Below the pieces are notes generated by a model, which saw nothing but the letters and a program-made list of their open reading frames with translations, was not told where the DNA came from and ran no database searches. A stretch of DNA of 64,000 bases from CAVTWH01 sp963738365 (lineage in GTDB: Bacteria > Actinomycetota > Actinomycetes > Mycobacteriales > Micromonosporaceae): the NCBI GenBank assembly GCA_963738365.1, contig CAVTWH010000004.1, forward strand, positions 165,901 through 229,900, in the 5' to 3' direction. Made by a program: the position numbers and the translations under genes. Each line of letters begins with the position of its first letter. The first letter of the stretch is position 1. Positions 19,573 to 28,232 of the stretch are shown in pieces.

Positions 19573-20979
19573 TCAGCCGCAGGCGTGTTCGTCGATGGAG
19601 CAGCCGGTCGGCGGGCCGCCGAGCAGCGCGTCGACGTCGAAGGTGAACGCCACCGAGCCGGCGCCGGGCACGGTCACGCTGCCGGCGGCCGGGGTGAAGG
19701 TGACCGTGTCGGCGTCCTGCCGGTAGTCGGCGCCGTCGGCCGCGGCGACGTGCTGGCCGTGCGGCAGCACGATGGTGACCGTCCAGCCGCCGACCGACAG
19801 CTCGCCGGGGTTGCTGACGGTCACCCGTCCCCGGTAGCCGGTCAGGCCGAGTGCGCCGGTGTTGCCGACGGTCTCGTACCGGGCGGTCAGCGGTGGTGGC
19901 GGCTGGGCCGCGGCGCTGGCCGGGGCGTTGGCGCTCGGGCTGGCGCTGGCCTGCGCGTCGGCGGAGGGCCCGGTCGGGCCGGCATCGGTGCCGGTGGCCG
20001 CCTCGCCCGCCGCCGGTGCGGCGGAGGTGGCCAGCGGCCCGGGGGCGCTGGTCTGCGCCACCCCGTGCGGCGGTGGCAGGCTGATCGTCCCGGTGGGCTG
20101 GCGGCGCTGTACAGCCAGCAGCAGCCCGGCGAGCACCACGACGATCAGCACCAGCAGCGCGACGAACAGCCAGACCAGCCGCCGCCGGCCGCCGGTGGCC
20201 GGCGGCCCGCCCGGGGCGGCCGGCGGCGGCGTTGCGGGCGGGCCGGCCGGCGCCGGAACCGGGCTGGTCACGGGGGCCGGCTGGCGCCGGACGATGAGGG
20301 GGTACCCGCCGGTGGGCTCCATCAGCGGCTCCACCTCGGCCAGGTACCCGAGCACACTGCTGCGCCGCTTCGGCAGCGGGCCGGGTGGCGCGGCGGGATA
20401 GGCAGGTTTGCTGGGGCTTGCCGGGGCTGGCGGCGCCTCGGTGACCGGCTGACCCGGTGCGGGCACTGTCCGGCCGGCCTCGGCGATAGGCGCCGTGGCG
20501 GGCTCAGCGGGGGTTGGCGTAGCGGGCTCAGCGGGGGTTGGCGTAGCGGGCTCAGCGGGGGTTGGCGTGGCGGGCTCAGCGGGGGTTGGCGTGGTCGGGC
20601 CGGAGTCGGCCGACGGCTCGGTGGGGGAGTCCGGGTCGGGGCTCGACCTGCCCCCGGTTCCGGCCGGCCGGGCGACGCCGGGTGCCGGCGCCGGTTCGGA
20701 CGGTGCCTCGTCGGGAGCGGCCGGGACAGGTGCGGCTACCTGACCGATGGCCGCATCGCCCGGCTCGCCGGACTCGGCCGTCTGGTCAACGGCCGTCGGA
20801 TCGCCTGCATGGTCAGGCCGCGCCGACGGCTGCACGGCGGCTGCCGTGGCCGGGGCCGGTCCGGCGGTGGGCCGCTGACGCGGGGGTACCGGCTGTCCGG
20901 GGAGCGTCGTGGGTACACCGTTGCCGGGGCCCGGCTGCGCGGTACCGGCCCTGTCGATCTCTGTTCCCCCCTGTGCCAC
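19573..20979 (-). CDS. Pro-rich single-pass membrane protein with CBM2-like C-terminal domain
   Basis: A 468-aa protein: a long Pro/Ala-rich N-terminal region with four EPATPTPA repeats, then a polar segment (SVLGYLAEVEPLMEPTGGYP), one membrane helix (LVWLFVALLVLIVVVLAGLL), a Ser/Ala/Pro linker, and a C-terminal beta-sandwich resembling family 2 carbohydrate-binding modules (GYRGRVTVSNPGELSVGGWT). It ends with two cysteines (CSIDEHAC). The orientation suggests an external CBM-like domain and a cytoplasmic Pro-rich tail. The start is uncertain: I chose GTG 20979; TTG 21039 is possible. Confidence 0.7.
   Translation of the reverse strand: MAQGGTEIDRAGTAQPGPGNGVPTTLPGQPVPPRQRPTAGPAPATAAAVQPSARPDHAGDPTAVDQTAESGEPGDAAIGQVAAPVPAAPDEAPSEPAPAPGVARPAGTGGRSSPDPDSPTEPSADSGPTTPTPAEPATPTPAEPATPTPAEPATPTPAEPATAPIAEAGRTVPAPGQPVTEAPPAPASPSKPAYPAAPPGPLPKRRSSVLGYLAEVEPLMEPTGGYPLIVRRQPAPVTSPVPAPAGPPATPPPAAPGGPPATGGRRRLVWLFVALLVLIVVVLAGLLLAVQRRQPTGTISLPPPHGVAQTSAPGPLATSAAPAAGEAATGTDAGPTGPSADAQASASPSANAPASAAAQPPPPLTARYETVGNTGALGLTGYRGRVTVSNPGELSVGGWTVTIVLPHGQHVAAADGADYRQDADTVTFTPAAGSVTVPGAGSVAFTFDVDALLGGPPTGCSIDEHACG
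20499..20594 (-). repeat. 24-bp tandem repeat encoding EPATPTPA
   Basis: Four 24-bp units at 20499, 20523, 20547 and 20571, nearly identical (one base varies, TAG versus TGG on the plus strand). The period is divisible by three, so copy number can change without loss of frame. Confidence 0.95.
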
Positions 20980-21057
20980 GCAGAGATACTGACCGCACCT
21001 GTGCGATCTCGGCAAGCCGTGGGAGCGGATTGTCGGCAATGACCGCCGGGTGAGGCG

Positions 21058-22343
21058 TCAGCGGGCGGCCAGCCACTGGGCCGGATGCTCCAGCACGGTA
21101 CGCAGCGCGGTCCGCGCGGCGCCCACCACCGTCGCCCGGGTACCCAGCGCCGACGGGCGTACCGTCACCGGCGCCCAGGCGGCGGTGACCACCCGGGTGG
21201 CCAGTTCGTCGGCCAGCCAGGGGCGCAGCCAGGGTTCCAGGACGGCGTACCCGCCGCCGAGCACGACGGTCTGTACGTCGAGCAGGTTGACCGCGCCGGC
21301 CACGGCGACGCCCAGGGCGCGGCCGGCGCGTTGCAGGGCGGCCAGCATGGCCGGCTCGCCGGCGCCGGCCCGGTCCTGCATGAGGCGCAGCGCCGCCTGC
21401 CCGGTGGCCCGTGGCGCTCCGGCGGCGCGCAGGATCGCCTCCTGGCCGGCGTACTGCTCCAGGCAGCCGCGGGCGCCGCAGCGGCAGGCGGGGCCGTCGG
21501 GCTCGACGGTGAGGTGGCCGATCTCGCCGCTCCAGCCCTGTACGCCCCGGTACAGCGCGCCGTCCAGCACGATGCCGGCGCCGATGCCGATCTCGCCGGA
21601 GACGTAGAGGAAGCTGGCCGGCCCGTCGCCGGCCAGCTGCGCCGCCTCGCCCAGGGCGGCCAGGTTGGCCTCGTTGTCCACGAGTACGCCCAGCCCGGCG
21701 GTGACCGGGGCGTCGGCGAGCAGCGCGGCCAGGGGTACCTCGCGCCAGTCGAGGTTGGGCGCCAGCCGCACCGTACCCCCGTGGACCAGGCCGGGCACCG
21801 CGACGCAGGCGCCGGCCGCGGCCAGGCCCTCGGCGTCGGCCGCGGCCAGGGCCTCGGCGGCGACCGCGGTGAGCTGGGTGACCACCGCGGCGGCCGGCTG
21901 GCCGCGCAGGTCGGCGTCGCGGACCACGGCTGCCGGACCGCGCCGGTCAGGTCGACCACGCAGGCGGCCAGGTAGTCGACGTTGATCTCCAGGCCGAGCC
22001 CGGCCGGCCCGGCGTCGGCCAGCGCCAGGCCGGCGGCGGGGCGGCCGGCCCCCACCGGGGCGTGGGGCCGACTTCGCGGAGCAGGCCACCGGCGAGCAGG
22101 TCGTCGGCGAGGCGGAGACGGTGGCCCGGGTCAGGCCGGTGATCGCGGACAGGTCGGCCCGGGAGAGCGGGCCGGGCTGTGCGCGATGGTCCGCAGGGCC
22201 AGGGCGAGGTTGTGTTCGCGCAGCGTGCCCTGCCGGATCGCGGCGCCCCGCCGGACCGGCACGGCGGGTCCGGCGTCGGGTGGGACGGGCGGCGGCGTGG
22301 CGCCGTCCGGTCGGCCGGTGCCGGGGCGGGTGAAGGCGGCCAC
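21058..22343 (-). pseudogene. xylR: ROK-family repressor (xylose repressor-like), frameshifted
   Basis: An N-terminal ROK helix-turn-helix (AAIRQGTLREHNLALALR, then LSRADLSAITGLTRATVS) is followed by a sugar-kinase-like domain with LVDNEANLAALGEA and the zinc-motif segment CRCGARGCLEQYAG. The coding sequence jumps frame four times, near 22170, 22117, 22060 and 21935, each as one missing base. Adding four bases makes the length a multiple of three (about 429 aa). The start is GTG 22343, divergent from xylA. If the bases are real the gene is dead; if they are read errors it is an ordinary XylR. Confidence 0.8.
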
Positions 22344-22347
22344 GTCC

Positions 22348-22387
22348 TTGACACTCTCACACCCGGGCTATATGTTCAACGGGCATA
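22348..22387 (+). promoter_or_regulatory. xylA promoter with overlapping operator candidate
   Basis: A consensus-like -35 box TTGACA (22348-22353), a 17-bp spacer and a -10 box TATGTT (22371-22376). An inverted repeat TATG (22371-22374) / CATA (22384-22387) overlaps the -10 box and is a plausible ROK operator. It lies between the divergent repressor and xylA. Boxes are seen directly; repressor binding is inferred. Confidence 0.65.
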
Positions 22388-22413
22388 CAAATACACACCC
22401 CAAGGAGTACACC

Positions 22414-23599
22414 ATGGCACCCACACCTAGCAGGGACGACAAGTTCACCTTCGGCCTGTGGACCGTCGGCTGGCAGGCCCGCGACCCGTTCGGCGACGCC
22501 ACCCGCCCGGCGCTCGACCCGGTCGAGGCCGTGCACCGGCTCGCCGAGCTCGGCGCGTACGGCGTCACCTTCCACGACGACGACCTGATCCCGTTCGGCG
22601 CCGACGACGACACCCGGGCCAAGGCGATCGCCCGGTTCAAGGAGCGCTCGACGAGACCGGCCTGGTCGTCCCGATGGTGACCACCAACCTGTTCACCCAC
22701 CCGGTGTTCAAGGACGGCGGCGTTCACCAGCAACGACCGCGACATCCGCCGGTACGCGCTGCGCAAGGTCATGCGCAACATCGACCTCGCCGCCGAGCTG
22801 GGCGCCAAGACCTACGTGTTCTGGGGCGGCCGGGAGGGCGCCGAGTACGACGTCGCCAAGGACATCCGCGCCGCCCTCGACCGCTACCGCGAGGGCATCG
22901 ACCTGCTGGCCCAGTACGTGATCGACAAGGGCTACGACCTCCGCTTCGCCATCGAGCCCAAGCCCAACGAGCCGCGCGGCGACATCCTGCTGCCCACCGT
23001 CGGCCACGCGCTCGCGTTCATCTCCAAGCTGGAGCACCCCGAGATGGTCGGCCTCAACCCCGAGGTCGGCCACGAGCAGATGGCCGGGCTCAACTTCGCC
23101 GCCGGCATCGCCCAGGCGCTCTGGCAGGGCAAGCTGTTCCACATCGACCTCAACGGCCAGCGCGGCATCAAGTTCGACCAGGACCTGGTGTTCGGCCACG
23201 GCGACCTGCTCAACGCGTTCTTCCTGGTCGACCTGCTGGAGAACGGCGGCTCGACGGCGCCGGCCTACGACGGCCCCGGCACTTCGACTACAAGCCGTCC
23301 CGCACCGAGGACATCACCGGCGTGTGGGCGTCGGCCGCCGCCAACATGCGCACGTACCTGCTGCTCAAGGAGCGGGCCGCGGCGTTCCGGGCCGACCCGC
23401 AGGTGCCAGGAGGCGCTGGCCGCGAGCCGGGTCGCCGAGCTGTCGCCAGCCGACCCTGGCCCCCGGCGAGACGTACGAGGACCTGCTGGCCGACCGGTCC
23501 GCGTTCGAGGACTTCGACGTCGACGCGGCGGGCGCCCGCGGGCTCGGCTCCGTCCGGCTGAACCAGCTGGCGGTCGAGCACCTGCTCGGCGCCCGATGA
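22414..23599 (+). pseudogene. xylA: Xylose isomerase, frameshifted
   Basis: Interconverts D-xylose and D-xylulose. Family blocks are all present but in different frames: TFGLWTVGWQARDPFGD, VTFHDDDLIPFG, MVTTNLFTHPVFKDGG, YVFWGGREGAEYD, IEPKPNEPRGDI, GLNPEVGHEQMAGLNF, HIDLNGQRGIKFDQD and HFDYKPSRTED. I place five indels: near 22643 (-1), 22722 (+1), 23278 (-1), 23406 (+1) and 23447 (+1). The corrected length is 394 aa, right for actinobacterial XylA. It has a good ribosome binding site AAGGAG (22402-22407) before ATG 22414. The stop overlaps the xylB start (ATGA). Confidence 0.85.
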
Positions 23600-25008
23600 G
23601 CCGCACCCTCGTCGCCGGGGTCGACTCGTCGACCCAGTCCTGCAAGGTGGTCATCCGGGACGCGGAGACCGGGGCGCTGGTCCGCTAGGGCCGCGCCGCC
23701 CACCCGGACGGCACCGAGGTCCACCCGGACGCCTGGTGGGCCGCGCTGGGCGAGGCCATCGCGGCGGCCGGCGGGCTGGCCGACGTGGCCGCCGTCTCGG
23801 TCGGCGCCCAGCAGCACGGCATGGTCTGCCTGGACGAGGACGGCGAGGTGGTCCGCCCGGCGCTGCTGTGGAACGACACCCGCTCCGCCGGCGCCGCCGC
23901 CGACCTGGTCCGGCGAGCTGGGGCGGCCGGCGTGCCTGGGCCGACGCGGTCGGCATCGTGCCGGTGGCCATCGTTCACCATCACCAAGCTGCGCTGGCTG
24001 GCCGAGCACGAGCCGGCCAACGCGGACCGGATGGCCGCCGTCTGCCTGCCGCACGACTGGCTGACCTGGCGGCTGGCCGGCGCCGGTGCGCTGGACGCGC
24101 TGCGGACCGACCGCGGCGACGCCAGCGGCACCGGCTACTGGTCGCCGGCCACCAGCAACAGTACCGGCCGGACCTGCTGGAGCGGGCCTTCGGCCGGCAG
24201 CCGGCGCTGCCCCGGGTGCTGGCCCCGGCGCAGGCCGGCGGCGCCACCGCCCGACGGTGTGCCGCTCGGGCCGGGTACCGGCGACAACGCCGCCGCCGCG
24301 CTCGGCGTCGGTGCGGTGCCCGGCGACGTGATCGTCTCGATCGGCACCTCCGGCACGGTGTTCAGCCGGCGCCGACGCCCGGCGGCCGACCCGACCGGCA
24401 CGGTGGCCGGCTTCGCCGACGCCACCGGCGGCTTCCTGCCGCTGGTCGCCACGCTCAACGCCGCCCGGGTGCTCGACGCGGCGGCCCGGCTGCTCGGCGT
24501 CGACCTGGCGAGCTGTCCGACCTGGCGCTGTCCGCGCCGGCCGGCGCGGACGGGCTGGTCGCTGGTGCCGTACCTGGAGGGCGAGCGCACGCCCAACCGG
24601 CCGGACGCCACCGGCGCGCTGCACGGCCTGCGGCTGGCCACCGCCACCCCGGCGCACCTGGCCCGGGCGGCGGTCGAGGGCATGCTCTGCGCCCTGGCCG
24701 ACGGGCTGGACGCGCTGGTGGCCCAGGGGGTGCCGGTGCGCCGGGTGATCCTGGTCGGCGGCGGCGCCCAGTCGGCCGCGGTGCGGCGCATCGCGCCGAC
24801 CGTCTTCGGCGTCCCGGTACTGGTCCCGCCGCCCGGCGAGTACGTGGCCGACGGCGCCGCCCGGCAGGCGGCCTGGGTACTCGCCGGTGGCGCTACACCG
24901 CCGGCGTGGCAGCTGTCCACAGTGGAGCGTTACGAGGCCGACCCGGTCCCCGCCGTCCGCGCCCGCTACGCCGAGGCCCGCGACCTCACCGTCAACCGCC
25001 CCACCTGA
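23596..25008 (+). pseudogene. xylB: Xylulokinase, frameshifted and with an internal stop
   Basis: FGGY-family kinase (xylulose + ATP). Recognisable blocks are LVAGVDSSTQSCKVV, VSVGAQQHGMVCLDE, LLWNDTRSA, FTITKLRWLAEHEP, LPHDWLTWRL, DASGTGYWSP, VIVSIGTSGTVF, VPYLEGERTPNRPDA and ILVGGGAQSAAVR. An in-frame TAG occurs at 23686-23688. Frame jumps are inferred near 23911, 23921 and 23970 (+1 each), 24146 (-1), 24250 (+1), 24507 (-1) and 24560 (+1). They compensate, so the frame is restored to the end. Same pattern of damage as xylA and the repressor. Confidence 0.83.
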
Positions 25009-25030
25009 CCGAGGGAGCCGACGTAGGACG

Positions 25031-25065
25031 GTACAGCCCCGGGTACCAGCGACCCGGGGCTGTAC
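25031..25065 (+). terminator. Strong hairpin terminator after xylB
   Basis: A perfect 14-bp stem, GTACAGCCCCGGGT paired with ACCCGGGGCTGTAC, around a 7-base loop, 22 bp after the xylB stop. No T-tract follows, as is common for actinobacterial terminators. The rest of the gap to 25246 shows no gene. Confidence 0.75.
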
Positions 25066-25246
25066 CACAGCTGGCCCTGTGCGGGTGCAACTCGACCGCG
25101 AGTCAGCCACGCGCAGGCGGCGCAGTCCCAGGCCGCGGTCTGCGCCCGCAGCACCCGCCGGTCGCGTAGCTCGATGGGGCCGACACTCCCGCGGGTAGGG
25201 TCGCTGTCCGGTTGAGGGCGTGCCTCCCGACCCGCACACTGGGAAT

Positions 25247-25846
25247 GTGGCTCTGACGACGCGGATGCTGACAGCCGAGACCTGGAGTGACTTCGCCGCC
25301 CTTGTCGAGGCGAACAACGGTGTGTGGGGCGGCTGCTGGTGCATGGGATTCCACCCGGAGGGTGTCGGTAAAGGCTGCACCTACGAGGGAAACCGGGACG
25401 CGAAGCGCCGGCACGTCGAGTCCGGGACGGTCCACCAGGTCCTCGTCTACGACGGCGATCGTTGTGTCGGCTGGTGTCAGTTCGGGGCGCCGGCGGAGCT
25501 GCCCACCATCAAGAATCCGGGTGCGTACGAGCGAGGGCTGCAGGACCTGCCGGACTGGCGGATCGGCTGCGTCTTCACCAATTCGAAGGATCGCGGGAAG
25601 GGTGTCGCCGCCGCCGCAGTCGCGGCTGCCCTCGACGAGATCAGAAGCGCCGGCGGCGGCGTAGTCGAGGCCTATCCGGAACAGACTGAGGACCGCCCGG
25701 CCCAGCGCGGCGCCTACTTCCACACCGGCCCGGAGGAGCTGTTCGCCCGGCACGGCTTCGAGAGGGTGCGCCGCATCGCCAAGTGGCGCTGGGTCATGCG
25801 GGCGACCCTGACCAAGCGACGCCGCACAACCACCCGCGGCGAGTGA
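25247..25846 (+). CDS. GNAT-family N-acetyltransferase
   Basis: A 199-aa acetyltransferase-fold protein. The acetyl-CoA loop is seen as SKDRGKGVAAAAVAAALDEI, and the N-terminal part carries the WGGCWCMGFH motif found in one actinobacterial GNAT subgroup. The substrate is unknown. The start GTG 25247 is chosen for the position of the first strand; no strong ribosome binding site is seen. The basic C-terminal tail KRRRTTTRGE may be disordered. Confidence 0.82.
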   Translation: MALTTRMLTAETWSDFAALVEANNGVWGGCWCMGFHPEGVGKGCTYEGNRDAKRRHVESGTVHQVLVYDGDRCVGWCQFGAPAELPTIKNPGAYERGLQDLPDWRIGCVFTNSKDRGKGVAAAAVAAALDEIRSAGGGVVEAYPEQTEDRPAQRGAYFHTGPEELFARHGFERVRRIAKWRWVMRATLTKRRRTTTRGE

Positions 25847-26065
25847 CATCGAGACTGGGCGTCCGTCAACGACGGCGCGTCGGTCACCGCCCCGATCTGA
25901 CGGCCTACGCGACCGCGATTGGCGAGAGCCGCCCAATGATCGTGGAGCCAGGCGACTGACACGTCGATGGACGATTGACCTACCCAGCCCCATGACTGTC
26001 CGTCATCGGTGTCGACGGGTGGCCATCTGCGTCGTACCGTCGATGCAACGACGGGAGGCCGGGCG

Positions 26066-27256
26066 ATGGATACCACACCGGGCGACAAGATTCGGGCCGC
26101 GCGCAGGCGGCGAGGGCTGACGGTGGAAGCAGCTGCCGCGCTCTGTGGCCGGTCGGTCGGGTGGTTGAAGAAGATCGAATCTGGCGAACGTGGACTGCCT
26201 CGCATCGCTGACCTGATCAAGCTGTGCTCGGTCGTCGGAATCGGCGACCTGGCCGAGATCACCGGTGACACGACTTCGGCGACATTGACCGCGCTGGGGC
26301 GGCCCACCAACGACACCCTGCCCGCGATCCGGGCCACCTTGACCGCGTACCGGCTGACCGCTGACGACGACGGTCCGGCCGAACAGGTCGAGCACCTGCG
26401 TACCCGGGTGGCCGCCGCCTGGCGGTTGTGGCACACCTCGCCCAACCAGCGCACGGACGTGGGCCGGCTGCTGCCGGCGTTGTTGACCGACGCCCAACTC
26501 TCCGCGCGTTCGGGCGATGGTCGGGCGCTCGCCGTGCTTGCCGACGTGTATCACCTGGCGCAGCAGATGCTGGCGAGCTGGGCCGAGCCGGAGATGGTGT
26601 GGGTCGCGGCCGACCGGGGCATGTCGACCGCCCAGGCATCTGACGACAAGCTGACCACCAGCAGTGCGGCGTGGTGCGCGGCGAACATGCTCCGCGCGGT
26701 CGGGCGCACGGATGAAGCGACAGACCTGGTGCTGGAAGCGGCATCGGTGATCGACCGGGACAACCGGCCGGAAGCGCAGGCCATGCGCGGTGCTCTGTTC
26801 GCCCATGCGTCGGTCTCCGCCGCGAAGGACTTCGCCTACGGGGACGCCTGGCGGTACTGGGACCGAGCGGCGGGAGCGATCGAAGGCATCGCGGACTACG
26901 TGCATCCGTGGACCGTCTTCGGGACGACCAACCTCGCTATCCACGCCGTGTCGATCGAGGTCGACTCTGGCCGGTACCGGGAAGCGGTCGACCGGTTCGA
27001 CCGGCTGAACCTGGAGACGGTGCCCTCGCGGGAACGCCGGGCCCGTGCCCTGGTCGAGGGTGTCCGGGCGCACGTCGGGTCCGGTTCTGACATCGCCGGG
27101 TTGCACCTGTTGGAGCGGGCCGAGGGGATCAGCCCGGAGTCGGTGAAGTACACGACGCCGGTCCGGTCGCTGGTGCCCAAGATGTTGTCCCGGGCTGGCA
27201 CATCAACCCGTCCCGAGCTGGAGGATCTTGCACGCCGGCTGGAGCTTGCAGCCTGA
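26066..27256 (+). CDS. XRE-family regulator with TPR-like C-terminal domain
   Basis: A 396-aa regulator. An N-terminal XRE helix-turn-helix (GDKIRAARRRRGLTVEAAA, then SVGWLKKIESGERGLPRI) is followed by a long all-helical region typical of the TPR-like tails of actinobacterial XRE proteins. ATG 26066 has GGGAGG seven bases upstream. Codon use is slightly less GC-biased than in the flanking metabolic genes. Two tiny coupled genes follow 100 bp downstream. Regulators of this type often pair with small proteins (as in WhiJ-like systems), but these partners are not DUF397. Confidence 0.85.
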   Translation: MDTTPGDKIRAARRRRGLTVEAAAALCGRSVGWLKKIESGERGLPRIADLIKLCSVVGIGDLAEITGDTTSATLTALGRPTNDTLPAIRATLTAYRLTADDDGPAEQVEHLRTRVAAAWRLWHTSPNQRTDVGRLLPALLTDAQLSARSGDGRALAVLADVYHLAQQMLASWAEPEMVWVAADRGMSTAQASDDKLTTSSAAWCAANMLRAVGRTDEATDLVLEAASVIDRDNRPEAQAMRGALFAHASVSAAKDFAYGDAWRYWDRAAGAIEGIADYVHPWTVFGTTNLAIHAVSIEVDSGRYREAVDRFDRLNLETVPSRERRARALVEGVRAHVGSGSDIAGLHLLERAEGISPESVKYTTPVRSLVPKMLSRAGTSTRPELEDLARRLELAA

Positions 27257-27273
27257 CGGCCCCGAGCCGGGGC

Positions 27274-27290
27274 GGCCCCACAGTGGGGCC
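27274..27290 (+). terminator. Hairpin after the XRE gene
   Basis: A 7-bp stem GGCCCCA / TGGGGCC with a 3-base loop, 17 bp past the stop codon; another GC-rich fold precedes it. A likely terminator or attenuator before the small-gene pair. Confidence 0.55.
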
Positions 27291-27356
27291 ATCGCACAGT
27301 AGTCACTCCCCTACGGTTCGTCGCGGATTGATGTCCGCTCGACCGGAGGTGCCGGG

Positions 27357-27518
27357 GTGCAATCGTATGAGGCGTACCGCGAAGGGTTCCGCAGAGCGCT
27401 GTTCCGGAGGCATCGGCCCCGGTTCTCCTGGGCGAAGCTTGGCAAGGTGTGCGGGTGTGGCCGGGAACTGCCGTGCTCGGTGAAGGTCAGCGCCCTCAAC
27501 TCGCTGGAGCAGTGGTGA
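27357..27518 (+). CDS. 53-aa Cys-cluster protein, first of a coupled pair
   Basis: A small ORF starting at GTG 27357 with GGAGG at 27345-27349 (7-base spacing). The product is basic and contains the cluster KVCGCGRELPC near residues 32-42, which could bind a metal. The stop overlaps the next start (GTGA at 27515-27518), a strong sign that both are translated. Family not recognised. Confidence 0.65.
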   Translation: MQSYEAYREGFRRALFRRHRPRFSWAKLGKVCGCGRELPCSVKVSALNSLEQW

Positions 27519-27736
27519 CCAGCCACAACCCGATCCGCCCCGGTTGGTCATGCGGCGGCTGCGGTACACCCTGGCCATGCCCCTCCCGCCAACGCCAACT
27601 TCAAGCCGAATACACCCACACAGGCGTCTCCCTGACCCTCTACCTCGCCGCCTGCATGGTCGACGCCGCCTTCGACCTCCCGATCGCCCCGGCCGGCGCG
27701 CTCTACGACCGATTCTTGGGCTGGGTTCGCCGCTGA
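27515..27736 (+). CDS. 73-aa Cys-cluster protein, second of a coupled pair
   Basis: Starts at GTG 27515 inside the stop of the preceding gene. The N-terminal cluster WSCGGCGTPWPC resembles the CGCGRELPC of its neighbour, so both may carry the same kind of zinc or redox site. It is followed by a helical stretch (VSLTLYLAACMVDAAFDLP). Small proteins of this kind are frequent in actinomycetes next to XRE regulators. The function is unknown to me. Confidence 0.7.
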   Translation: MTSHNPIRPGWSCGGCGTPWPCPSRQRQLQAEYTHTGVSLTLYLAACMVDAAFDLPIAPAGALYDRFLGWVRR

Positions 27737-27821
27737 CGTGACCCGCCCTGAGAAACCCCGTGTACGTGGCGTGTCGGCGCTGCGTACCTTGGGCTCCTGA
27801 CTGGTCGTGAGGGGGTGACGG

Positions 27822-28214
27822 ATGGTTCGCCGGAGTCCACCGGAGAAGAAGGCGCTGAGCTATGCCAGGGACCGCCGCAACGCGTATGGCGAGAACGACA
27901 AGAGCTCCCGCAAGAACATCCGGCGCAACAAGCGCATCCCCAACCGGTCCGACCGGCATCGGGAGCATCAGGTGCTCGGGATCGCCACCGGGATCCGGGT
28001 CATTCCTGAGGTCGTCGAGCATGCCGAGATGAAACTGCTCGCCAAGAAGTCGATGTGGATGACCAGGAGGTGGCGCAAGCGCCCCGACTTTCCGCTCGCC
28101 GACATCGTCGAGTACCGGCTGCGGCAGCGGGTGCGGCTGGGTATGGACGATCCGGGCACGGCCGAGGCGCGCATCGAGCGGGTCCGGCAGCGAGGTACCC
28201 GCCGGGGTACCTGA
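27822..28214 (+). CDS. Basic conserved hypothetical protein
   Basis: A 130-aa very Arg/Lys-rich protein (SRKNIRRNKRIPNRSDRH and MWMTRRWRKRPDFPLADIVEY). The charge suggests nucleic-acid binding, which is inference only. ATG 27822 has GAGGGGG upstream. It is convergent with the ligD-like gene, 18 bp apart. I do not recognise the family. Confidence 0.65.
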   Translation: MVRRSPPEKKALSYARDRRNAYGENDKSSRKNIRRNKRIPNRSDRHREHQVLGIATGIRVIPEVVEHAEMKLLAKKSMWMTRRWRKRPDFPLADIVEYRLRQRVRLGMDDPGTAEARIERVRQRGTRRGT

Positions 28215-28232
28215 TCACGCTGGCCGGACTGC

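Noticed and set aside
22414..23599. Programmed ribosomal frameshifting in xylA
   Set aside because: Five shifts in both directions without slippery sequences, in a family that never uses frameshifting.
23686..23688. TAG in xylB read as pyrrolysine or programmed read-through
   Set aside because: No pyrrolysine genes are seen, and the same gene has seven frame jumps, so error or inactivation is simpler.
25066..25246. Possible tRNA or small RNA after the xylB terminator
   Set aside because: I could not fold a cloverleaf or find conserved tRNA arms; the stretch is simply GC-rich intergenic sequence.
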